DNA of 64,000 nt from NCBI RefSeq assembly GCF_047824785.1, contig NZ_CP181167.1:124001-188000 (forward strand). The letters run 5' to 3'. The position numbers and the translations under genes were made by a program. The notes beneath the pieces are model-generated. The model saw nothing but the letters and a program-made list of their open reading frames with translations, ran no database searches and was not told the DNA's origin. The first letter of the stretch is position 1; the number at the start of each line of letters is the position of its first letter. Origin of the DNA: Nitrobacter sp039808345. GTDB lineage: Bacteria > Pseudomonadota > Alphaproteobacteria > Rhizobiales > Xanthobacteraceae. This document shows, one piece after another, positions 25,358 through 32,422 of the stretch.

Positions 25358-26032
25358 ATGCCCATCAATGCCGATTACCGCGGTCCCGCTGACCTTCCCG
25401 AAGTGATACCGGTGTTTCCGCTGCCCGGCGCGCTGCTGCTGCCGCGCGGGCAAATGCCGCTCAACATCTTCGAAATGCGCTATCTCGCAATGGTCGACGA
25501 CGCGCTGCGGGACGGCCATCGCCTGATTGGCATGATCCAGCCCGACCTGACCCATTCCGCCAGCGAGGACAAGCCTGAACTGTTTCATGTCGGCTGCGCA
25601 GGACGCATTACCCAGTTCGCCGAATCCGGCGACGGCCGTTACATTCTCGAACTTACCGGGGTGTCCCGTTTCAAGGTCGTGGAAGAGCCGACGGTGCTGA
25701 CCCCCTATCGCCAGTGCAAGGTTGATTTCTTCGCTTACGCCGACGATCTCACCGCGCGCAAAGGCGAGGACGAGGTCGACCGCAAACGGCTGCTCGAGGT
25801 GCTGACCGATTTTCTCAAGGTCAACGATCTGAAAGTGGACTGGAGCGGCATCGAGAACGCCCCGAACGAGGCGCTGGTCAACGCGCTGGCGATGATGTCG
25901 CCCTACGGGCCCCCCGAGAAGCAGGCCATGCTGGAGGCAGCCGACCTGAAAACCCGCGCGGAAATTCTGATCGCCGTCACCGAAATGGACCTCGCGAAAA
26001 AGCGCACCAGCGGTGACCCCGGATTGCAGTAG
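25358..26032 (+). CDS. Lon N-terminal-domain (LON substrate-binding) protein
   Basis: A 224-residue protein consisting of the LON-N domain alone (PVFPLPGALLLPRGQMPLNI, then FEMRYLAMVDDALRDG and LELTGVSRFKV). It lacks the ATPase and protease domains of Lon. Such proteins occur in many alphaproteobacteria; a role in substrate binding is inferred from the domain only. The ATG at 25358 (MPINADYRG) lies 15 bp after a repeat; the frame is open through the repeat, but that part is not protein-like. Likely an operon with the Trm112 gene. Confidence 0.88.
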   Translation: MPINADYRGPADLPEVIPVFPLPGALLLPRGQMPLNIFEMRYLAMVDDALRDGHRLIGMIQPDLTHSASEDKPELFHVGCAGRITQFAESGDGRYILELTGVSRFKVVEEPTVLTPYRQCKVDFFAYADDLTARKGEDEVDRKRLLEVLTDFLKVNDLKVDWSGIENAPNEALVNALAMMSPYGPPEKQAMLEAADLKTRAEILIAVTEMDLAKKRTSGDPGLQ

Positions 26033-26109
26033 CGGGGCAAGCGCCTCACACCCCATCATGATGCAATGACGCACCTATCCGCCCGACCTGACCTTTCGAA
26101 GAGACCCGC

Positions 26110-26310
26110 ATGACGCCGCCCCCTTCCGATCGTCCCGAGGATACCGCCGATCCAAAGCTTCTGGAGATTCTGGTCTGCCCGCTGACCAAGGGTCCGCTGG
26201 AACTGGACGGCGCGCGGCGGGAACTGATTTCACGCTCGGCGAAGCTGGCCTATCCGATCCGCGACGGCATTCCGATCATGCTGCCGGAAGAGGCACGGAA
26301 AATCGAGTGA
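26110..26310 (+). CDS. Trm112 family protein
   Basis: A 66-residue protein with KLLEILVCPLTKGPLELDG, then AYPIRDGIPIMLPEEAR, the YcaR/Trm112 signature. Eukaryotic Trm112 is the activating partner of several methyltransferases; bacterial partners are mostly not established. Only one of the zinc-site cysteines (CP) is present, as in most proteobacterial members. It follows the Lon-N gene by 77 bp on the same strand. Confidence 0.88.
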   Translation: MTPPPSDRPEDTADPKLLEILVCPLTKGPLELDGARRELISRSAKLAYPIRDGIPIMLPEEARKIE

Positions 26311-26367
26311 GACGATGCACGACGCATCGTCTCGAAAAACATCTCGCAAAACAGGCGTAACAGATCG

Positions 26368-26706
26368 TCACAGCGCGTCGCTGTCGGTCTCGCCGGTGCG
26401 AATGCGCAGCGCGTGATCGATCGGCAGCACGAAGAGTTTGCCGTCGCCGATCTGGCCGGTGCGGGCGGCGGCGGCGATGGCCTCGACAGCCTTGTCCGCG
26501 AGCTCCGATGCCACCGCGACCTCGATCCTCAGCTTGGGCAGGAAGTTCACGACGTATTCGGCGCCGCGATAGATCTCCGTATGGCCCTTCTGACGTCCAT
26601 AGCCCTTAACCTCGGTCACGGTCATGCCGTGCACGCCGAGCGCGGTCAGCGCCTCCCGGACCTCGTCGAGCTTGAAGGGTTTGATCATGGCGACGACGAG
26701 TTTCAT
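26368..26706 (-). CDS. P-II nitrogen regulatory protein (GlnB/GlnK)
   Basis: A 112-residue trimeric signal protein that reports nitrogen and carbon state. The T-loop reads EVKGYGRQKGHTEIYRGAEY with the uridylylated Tyr51, the B-loop is TGQIGDGKLFV, and the C-terminus is ALRIRTGETDSDAL. Length and all loops are normal. Neither amtB nor glnA lies next to it, so GlnB versus GlnK cannot be decided from context. I found no convincing sigma-54 promoter in the 236 bp upstream. Confidence 0.93.
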   Translation of the reverse strand: MKLVVAMIKPFKLDEVREALTALGVHGMTVTEVKGYGRQKGHTEIYRGAEYVVNFLPKLRIEVAVASELADKAVEAIAAAARTGQIGDGKLFVLPIDHALRIRTGETDSDAL

Positions 26707-26942
26707 GGTCCGGCCTCTTTATCCTGCTCGGCAACCCGGTTATGACCGGATACGTTCCCGGACAATCTGCCACCTTTCGCGGTCGCCAGCACGGCGAATT
26801 TTGCAGATCAAGTTAGAACATGCGCGCCCGCGAGTTGGCCGCCGCCGCGCCAGCGGACCGGATTTGTTCATGAACCACAGGCCTCTCCTTGCCGACCAAT
26901 CATCGCTCCGGCAGCGGGGGCCGAAGGATTTGGGGGACATGC

Positions 26943-27830
26943 ATGCCGAACCGTCAGTGGTTTTTCGCCTCTGGAAACACCCAGCAAGGTCCGTATTCCG
27001 AAGACCAGTTGCGGGATTTCATCGCCCGCGGCGCGGTGAGGGCCGACACGCGCGTCTGGACCGAGAGCATGTCGGACTGGCAGAGAGCAGGCGATATTCC
27101 TGGGCTTCTGTCCGGCGGTTCGGCCGCTCCGCCCCCCGTGACGCAAGCGTCGGCGCGTGAAAGCGCGGTGCTTGCCAGCGGCAATGGATCCGCCGGCGTT
27201 CCGCTGTCCGTGGACCTCAACATCTGGGCGCTGCTTGGACGCACCCTGATCTTCGTGATCGGCTTCCTGCTGGTTATTCCGGCGCCATGGGTGGCCACCA
27301 GCTTCTACGGATGGTTCATTTCTCAGGTGCGGGTGCCGCAGCGTCCCAACCTGAGCTTCACCGGCCAGCCGATGGACATCTGGTGGGTGTTCGTGCTGCT
27401 CGCGCTGTGCGCCTATTCCGGCCTGACCGACATACCCTATATCGGGATCATTCTGATTCCGGTGCAGGCCTGGCTGTCGTGGATGACGATCAAATGGGTC
27501 GTGGCCAACATCAGCGCCAACGGGCAGCCGCTTCGGCTTTCATTCCGGGGCGAGGCGTTGCATTACGTCGGCTGGTTCGTGCTGCTCAACCTCTCCTTCA
27601 TCACCATCATCGGCTGGGCATGGGTCACCACGGCGATGACGCGCTGGATGTTCCGCAACATCGACGGCACCCGGCGCGAGATCATCTTCAATGCCAGCGG
27701 GCTTGAGGTGTTGTGGCGAACGGTGGTGGTGGCGATCGGCTGCATCCTGATCATCCCGATCCCGTGGGTGCTCCGCTGGATCGCGCGCTGGTACGTCTCG
27801 CAGGTCGCGCTGGCGCCTCGGACGGCGTAG
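26943..27830 (+). CDS. Membrane protein with N-terminal GYF_2 (DUF4339) domain
   Basis: A 295-residue protein. Residues 1-60 form a GYF_2 domain (QWFFASGNTQQGPYSEDQLR, then ARGAVRADTRVW and WQRAGDIPGL), a likely peptide-binding module. A flexible Pro/Ala linker follows, then about six hydrophobic segments (LIFVIGFLLVIPAPWVA, WWVFVLLALCAYSGLT and others). The second half may be related to the DUF898 membrane domain. The ATG at 26943 follows a G-rich ribosome site (GGGGGACA). Function unknown. Confidence 0.78.
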   Translation: MPNRQWFFASGNTQQGPYSEDQLRDFIARGAVRADTRVWTESMSDWQRAGDIPGLLSGGSAAPPPVTQASARESAVLASGNGSAGVPLSVDLNIWALLGRTLIFVIGFLLVIPAPWVATSFYGWFISQVRVPQRPNLSFTGQPMDIWWVFVLLALCAYSGLTDIPYIGIILIPVQAWLSWMTIKWVVANISANGQPLRLSFRGEALHYVGWFVLLNLSFITIIGWAWVTTAMTRWMFRNIDGTRREIIFNASGLEVLWRTVVVAIGCILIIPIPWVLRWIARWYVSQVALAPRTA

Positions 27831-27857
27831 CGGGCTCCGCCTCTGTCGAAATCGAGA

Positions 27858-27966
27858 CTCTAGAGCGGCGGCCGATCAAATGGAATCAACGCCGCCGCTC
27901 CAGTTAATTGATTGAGCATCGGATTTATCCCGAAACCGGTTCCCACTTTCGGGTCCGATGCTCTAG
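27858..27966. repeat. Modular palindromic repeat, copy 7 (H+C)
   Basis: CTCTAGAGCGGCGGCC ... GCCGCCGCTCCAG followed by module C (GAGCATCGGATTTATCCCG ... GGGTCCGATGCTCTAG). Nearly identical to part of copies 5 and 14. The terminal CTAG contains the tesB stop. Confidence 0.88.
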
Positions 27967-28823
27967 CGCCGCTCGCGGACCGAGCCTTCCTGCGCCACCG
28001 AGGCGATCAGCGCGCCGTCCTGCCTGAAGATCAGGCCGCGAGCGAGACCACGGCCGCTATGCGCGCTCGGCGAATCCTGCGCGTAGAGCAGCCATTCGTC
28101 GGCGCGGAACGGGCGGTGAAACCACATGGCGTGATCGAGCGAGGCCGCCATCATGTGCTTGTCGAACAGGGTGCGGCCGTAGCGCGCCATCACCGCATCC
28201 AGCAGCGCGAAATCCGACGCATAGGCCAGCGCGCACATGTGCAGCGCCGGGTCGTCGGGCAGTTTCGCCGCCGTGCGGATCCAGACGTGGACGCGGCCGT
28301 CCTCGATCCTCTCGCCGAAGTAGCGGTTGAGTTCGACCGGGCGCAGGTCGATCGGCCGGTCCGATTCGTAATAGCGGCGGATGAACTCTGGCATTTCCCT
28401 GAACATCGGCTGCTTGATGAACTCCTCCGGCGAAAGCTGCTCGGGCGGCGGCACGTCCGGCATCTTCTCCTGATGATCGAAGGCGCCCTCCTCGTCCACA
28501 TGGAACGAGACCATGATCGAGAAGATGGCGCGGCCGTGCTGGATCGCGGTGACGCGCCGCGTCGAATAGCTCTTACCGTCGCGCAGCCGCTCCACCTGAT
28601 AGATGATCGGAACGGCGGGATCGCCCGGCAGGATGAAGTAGCAATGCAGCGAATGCGGCAGGCGGCCTTCGACGGTGCGGCAGGCCGCCATCATCGCCTG
28701 TCCGATCACCTGCCCGCCGAACACCCGCTGCCAGCCGGTCTTCGGGCTGCTGCCGCGAAACAGGTTTTCCTCGATCGGTTCCAGATCGAGGATCGAGATC
28801 AGGTCGGTCAGGCTTTCGGACAT
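27963..28823 (-). CDS. tesB: Acyl-CoA thioesterase II
   Basis: Hydrolyses medium- and long-chain acyl-CoA. The 286-residue protein has the double-hotdog fold of TesB: GSSPKTGWQRVFGGQVIGQA, then LHCYFILPGDPAVPIIYQVE and the C-terminal MMAASLDHAMWFHRPFRADE with the catalytic Asp region and LYAQDSPSAHSGRGLARG. It is divergent from the Ubi-type hydroxylase. The TAG stop belongs to a repeat border. Confidence 0.94.
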   Translation of the reverse strand: MSESLTDLISILDLEPIEENLFRGSSPKTGWQRVFGGQVIGQAMMAACRTVEGRLPHSLHCYFILPGDPAVPIIYQVERLRDGKSYSTRRVTAIQHGRAIFSIMVSFHVDEEGAFDHQEKMPDVPPPEQLSPEEFIKQPMFREMPEFIRRYYESDRPIDLRPVELNRYFGERIEDGRVHVWIRTAAKLPDDPALHMCALAYASDFALLDAVMARYGRTLFDKHMMAASLDHAMWFHRPFRADEWLLYAQDSPSAHSGRGLARGLIFRQDGALIASVAQEGSVRERR

Positions 28824-28972
28824 CGAGGCGCTTTCAACATGAACTCATGAGTTCTCATATCGTTGGTCCGGGCTCACGGCCTCCAGGCGAGGGCACGGGC
28901 CGGGCGGCGGCGCAACGTTTGGAAACCCGTTTCGCCCGGCTATACTGCGGCATCACAGAAGCAGGGCTTACC

Positions 28973-30193
28973 ATGACGACACAACAGGGCATTGTCATCT
29001 GCGGCGGCGCATTTGCCGGACTGGCGCTGGCGCTGGCGCTGCGTCAGGGGCTCGGCGCCGAAATTCCGATCGTGGTCGCCGATCCGATGCTGGCGAACCG
29101 GCCGAGCCGCGATCCGCGCGCCACCGCGATCGTGGCCGCGTGCCGCCGCCTGTTCGAGGCGCTCGGGGTCTGGGACGAGGTGGCCGGTACCGCGCAGCCG
29201 ATGCTCGACATGGTGGTCACCGATTCGAAGCTCAACGACGCCACCCGCCCGGTGTTCCTGACCTTCGCCGGCGACGTCGAGCCCGGCGAGCCGTTCGCGC
29301 ACATGGTCGAGAACCGCTATCTGATCGAGGCGCTAGCGTCCCGCGCGCAAGCCGAAGGGGTCGATCTGCGCGCCACGGCGGTGACGGGAACCGAGGCCCG
29401 GCCCGGCGGCGTCACCGTCGCGCTGGCCGATGGCTCCACGATCGAGGCGAGCCTTCTGGTGGCGGCCGACGGCGCGCGCTCGAAGCTGCGCGAGCGCGCC
29501 GGGATCGCCACCCATGGCTGGGAATACGATCAATCCGGCATCGTTGTCACCGTCGGCCATGAGCGCGATCATCAGGGCCGCGCCGAGGAGCATTTTCTCC
29601 CCGCCGGGCCGTTCGCGATCCTGCCGCTGACGGGCAGGCGCTCGTCGCTGGTGTGGACCGAGAAGCGGGCGGAGGCGGCGCGCCTCGTCGCACTTGCCGA
29701 AGATGAATTTCACGCCGAGCTGGAGCAGCGCTTCGGCCTGCACCTCGGCGAGGTCAAGGCGCTCGACAAGCCGCGCGCGTTTCCGCTTCAGTATTTCGTC
29801 GCGCGCTCGTTCATCGCCGAACGGCTGGCGCTGGTGGGCGACGCGGCGCATGTGATCCACCCGATCGCGGGGCAGGGTCTCAACCTCGGACTGAAGGATG
29901 TCGCGGCGCTTGCGGAAAGCGTGGTCGATGCGGTCAGGCTCGGGATCGATCCGGGGCAGGCAGACGTGCTGGAGCGCTATCAGCGCTGGCGGCGCTTCGA
30001 CACCATGGCGATGGGCGTGGCCACCAACACGCTCAATGTTTTGTTCTCAAACGAATCGACGCTGCTGCGCAGCGTGCGCGACATCGGGCTAGGTCTGGTC
30101 GACCGGATGCCGCCGCTGAAGAACGCCTTCATCCGCCAGGCGGCCGGACTGACCGGCGAGGTGCCGCGGCTGCTCAAGGGCGAGGCGTTGTAG
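28973..30193 (+). CDS. UbiH/UbiF-family FAD-dependent hydroxylase
   Basis: A 406-residue flavoprotein monooxygenase, probably in ubiquinone ring hydroxylation. It has the FAD dinucleotide fold GIVICGGAFAGLALALALRQ, the DG motif LLVAADGARSKLRERAG, and the second FAD motif LALVGDAAHVIHPIAGQGLN followed by LGLKDVAALAE. It aligns with the COQ6/UbiH/UbiF group, but position specificity cannot be assigned from sequence alone. ATG at 28973 is preferred over an upstream start at 28847, since the flavin fold begins within eight residues. Confidence 0.9.
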   Translation: MTTQQGIVICGGAFAGLALALALRQGLGAEIPIVVADPMLANRPSRDPRATAIVAACRRLFEALGVWDEVAGTAQPMLDMVVTDSKLNDATRPVFLTFAGDVEPGEPFAHMVENRYLIEALASRAQAEGVDLRATAVTGTEARPGGVTVALADGSTIEASLLVAADGARSKLRERAGIATHGWEYDQSGIVVTVGHERDHQGRAEEHFLPAGPFAILPLTGRRSSLVWTEKRAEAARLVALAEDEFHAELEQRFGLHLGEVKALDKPRAFPLQYFVARSFIAERLALVGDAAHVIHPIAGQGLNLGLKDVAALAESVVDAVRLGIDPGQADVLERYQRWRRFDTMAMGVATNTLNVLFSNESTLLRSVRDIGLGLVDRMPPLKNAFIRQAAGLTGEVPRLLKGEAL

Positions 30194-30301
30194 GGGCTAT
30201 CGCATAATCCGATTCGCGACGACGTCGTTGCGCTTTTCGCCAGTATGAACGCCGAGAAACCGGACCTAAAACGAAAAGGCCCTGCCGGGGCTTGTGATCG
30301 C

Positions 30302-30400
30302 CTAGGCAGGGTTGCCCTTCCGGGTCTTGAGGCTCAACGCATCCCGCCGGAAGCCCGGCAGTGAACGTCGCGAGCAATCGCGTCTAATGTTGCTACTCAT
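30302..30400 (-). CDS. Candidate 32-residue basic peptide downstream of the PemK-like gene
   Basis: A short frame, MSSNIRRDCSRRSLPGF, then RRDALSLKTRKGNPA-stop, starts 14 bp after the PemK-like stop on the same strand. No ribosome-binding site is clear. Downstream lies a GC-rich hairpin followed by TTTTCGTTTT on the minus strand (about 30267-30290), which could be a terminator. It may be non-coding. Confidence 0.2.
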   Translation of the reverse strand: MSSNIRRDCSRRSLPGFRRDALSLKTRKGNPA

Positions 30401-30414
30401 GGACTAATGTCAAG

Positions 30415-30822
30415 TTACAAGCCGATAGCTTTAAGGACGCAGTTGCGCACACGCGCAACATCTTCTGCGGTCATTTTCGGGTGCAAGTACTTACGCTTAC
30501 CCCTTTGGTCCCGAGATGTGTGGAACAGGTCCAACCTCTCGAAGGAGACGGTCGCGATCATATCACATTTAGCCCAAAAGACGGTGTAAGGGAAAGGATG
30601 GGGCAACGGATCACCAAACTCGATCCGCGCTACATAATCCAGATCGCGATCCGGTTCGTCCTGGGACAACGGAATCACCGTACAGAGTCCGTCCCGGTAA
30701 GGCAGACGGGGAGAGATGACAACGGCCGGTCGTCTCTTGACCATTTCAGGAGGCTGGAAGCCGCCACGGCTATAATCACAAAGCAAAACCGTTCCAACAC
30801 CGACCGGATACTTGATTCCCAT
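30415..30822 (-). CDS. PemK/MazF-family toxin-like protein
   Basis: A 135-residue protein with the PemK fold: VGVGTVLLCDYSRGGFQPPE, then MVKRRPAVVISPRLPYRDGL and CTVIPLSQDEPDRDLDYVAR. The conserved Arg and Pro of KRRPAVVIS fit a MazF-like endoribonuclease, although the N-terminal Gly-X-Val strand differs from E. coli MazF. No AbrB- or RHH-type antitoxin gene is adjacent on either side. The start at 30822 (MGIKYPVG) is chosen because the fold begins there; a start 17 codons upstream is possible. Confidence 0.75.
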   Translation of the reverse strand: MGIKYPVGVGTVLLCDYSRGGFQPPEMVKRRPAVVISPRLPYRDGLCTVIPLSQDEPDRDLDYVARIEFGDPLPHPFPYTVFWAKCDMIATVSFERLDLFHTSRDQRGKRKYLHPKMTAEDVARVRNCVLKAIGL

Positions 30823-31016
30823 TCCATATGAATACAGCTTCAGCAGCTCGGTAGAAACCGGAAGGTCCCTCAACCACGGAGAGCTCCCAACGGAAAATCC
30901 GCCCTCCCGCCGATGGTTAATCGCGTCTTAACCCCGCCGCAGCTAAGCTTACTCAACCGTCTTTCGTCCGGCCTCAAGGCGCGGCCGAACGTCTTGAAAG
31001 TGTTGACGCTTAACCG

Positions 31017-32309
31017 ATGGCAACCACCGCTTCATCGCGCGCGGCGCCGGGCGCCGCCAGCCGGACTGAATTCGCCGCCAGCCCAGTCGAATCCGACGCC
31101 GGTGCGTCCCGGTCCGCCGCCGGCCCGGCCGCGCGGACGGCTGCGGGCGAGCGGTCGCCATTCGCGCGGACGGCGGATCTGCTTGCGCCCTACCAGCCGG
31201 AACAATCCCTGATCAACCTGTCGCTGGGCGAGCCGCGGCACCCGCCGCCCGATTTCGTCGGCCCGATCCTGTCCCGGCATATCGACGAGTTCAGGCGATA
31301 TCCGATGGCGCGGGGGATCGAGCCGTTCCGCCGCGCCGCCGCCGACTGGCTGTCGCGGCGCTTCGCGCTGCCGCGCGCGATCGATCCCGAGACCGAGATA
31401 CTGGCGCTGAACGGCAGCCGCGAGGGACTGTTTTACGCCGCGGTCGCCGCCGCGCGCTACGTCGCGCCGCGCAAGGGCGCGCCGGCCATCCTGATGCCGA
31501 ACCCGTTCTACCCGGCCTATGGCGCGGGCGCCCGTGCCGCTCATTGCGAAACCGTCCTGCTGCCGGCGACGCGCGACAACGGCTTCCTGCCGGACCTCGA
31601 CGCGCTCGATGAAGCCACGCTGGCGCGGACGGTCGCGATCTATCTCGCCTCGCCCGCCAATCCGCAAGGCGCGGTGGCCTCGCGCGATTATCTCGCGCTC
31701 CTGATCGCGCTGGCGCGCCGTCACGGTTTTCTGGTGTTCTCGGACGAATGCTATTCGGAAATCTATACGCAAGAGGCGCCCGGCAGCGCGCTGGAATGCG
31801 CGGGGCCGGATTTCGCGAGCGTCGTCGCGTTCCAGTCGCTCTCGAAACGCTCGAACCTGCCGGGGCTGCGCGTCGGCTTCGTCGCCGGAGACCGGAATTT
31901 CCTCGACGCGTTTCATGAGCTGCGCAACGTCGCCGCGCCCCAGGTGCCGGTGCCGCTGCAGCATGTCGGCGCGGCCGCCTATGGCGACGAGGCCCATGTC
32001 GAGGAGAACCGAAGGCTCTACCGGCTCAAGTTCGATCTCGCTGACCAGATCATCGGCGCTCGCTACGGCTATGCGAGGCCCGCCGGCGGCTTCTGCCTCT
32101 GGCTGGATGTCTCCGCATATGGCGGCGACGAGGCCGCGACGATCAAGCTTTACAGGGAGGCCGGCCTTCGCGTCGTGCCCGGAAGCTATCTGGCGCGTCC
32201 GCAAGCCGATGGCTTAAATCCTGGCGCGGGCTACATCCGCCTCGCGCTGGTGGCGGACATCGAATCGACAGCCGAGGCGTTGCGGCGGCTGGTGAAAACT
32301 CTCGGCTAG
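31017..32309 (+). CDS. Class I/II aminotransferase (DapC-like)
   Basis: A 430-residue PLP enzyme. The first 45 residues are Ala-rich and likely disordered; the fold starts at LLAPYQPEQSLINLSLGEPR. Other blocks are ILALNGSREGLFYAAVAAAR, MPNPFYPAYGAGARAAHCET, ASPANPQGAVAS, and the Schiff-base Lys in FQSLSKRSNLPGLRVGFVAG. Closest in pattern to N-succinyldiaminopimelate aminotransferases, so a role in lysine and peptidoglycan precursors is likely but not certain. It precedes ftsK on the same strand. Its TAG stop starts the adjoining repeat. Confidence 0.85.
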   Translation: MATTASSRAAPGAASRTEFAASPVESDAGASRSAAGPAARTAAGERSPFARTADLLAPYQPEQSLINLSLGEPRHPPPDFVGPILSRHIDEFRRYPMARGIEPFRRAAADWLSRRFALPRAIDPETEILALNGSREGLFYAAVAAARYVAPRKGAPAILMPNPFYPAYGAGARAAHCETVLLPATRDNGFLPDLDALDEATLARTVAIYLASPANPQGAVASRDYLALLIALARRHGFLVFSDECYSEIYTQEAPGSALECAGPDFASVVAFQSLSKRSNLPGLRVGFVAGDRNFLDAFHELRNVAAPQVPVPLQHVGAAAYGDEAHVEENRRLYRLKFDLADQIIGARYGYARPAGGFCLWLDVSAYGGDEAATIKLYREAGLRVVPGSYLARPQADGLNPGAGYIRLALVADIESTAEALRRLVKTLG

Positions 32310-32410
32310 ATCTTCGCTTCTGACTGGATCGGAAGCGAAGCTCTAGATTGTTTTTCTGACGCGTTTTCGTCGCGCGAACAGGTCATCCACTTCGCTCGAA
32401 AACGCTATAG
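32307..32410. repeat. Modular palindromic repeat, copy 8 (E+A inverted)
   Basis: Module E (TTCGCTTCTGACTGGATCG ... GAAGCGAAGCTCTAG) plus inverted module A (GACGCGTTTTCGTCGCGCG ... CGCTCGAAAACGCTATAG). It ends 12 bp before the ftsK start. Confidence 0.85.
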
Positions 32411-32422
32411 TCGCGGGGCACC

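Noticed and set aside
26707..26942. Possible sigma-54 promoter for the P-II gene
   Set aside because: TGGCAG and CTGGCG occur on the minus strand, but no GC pair lies at the required spacing.
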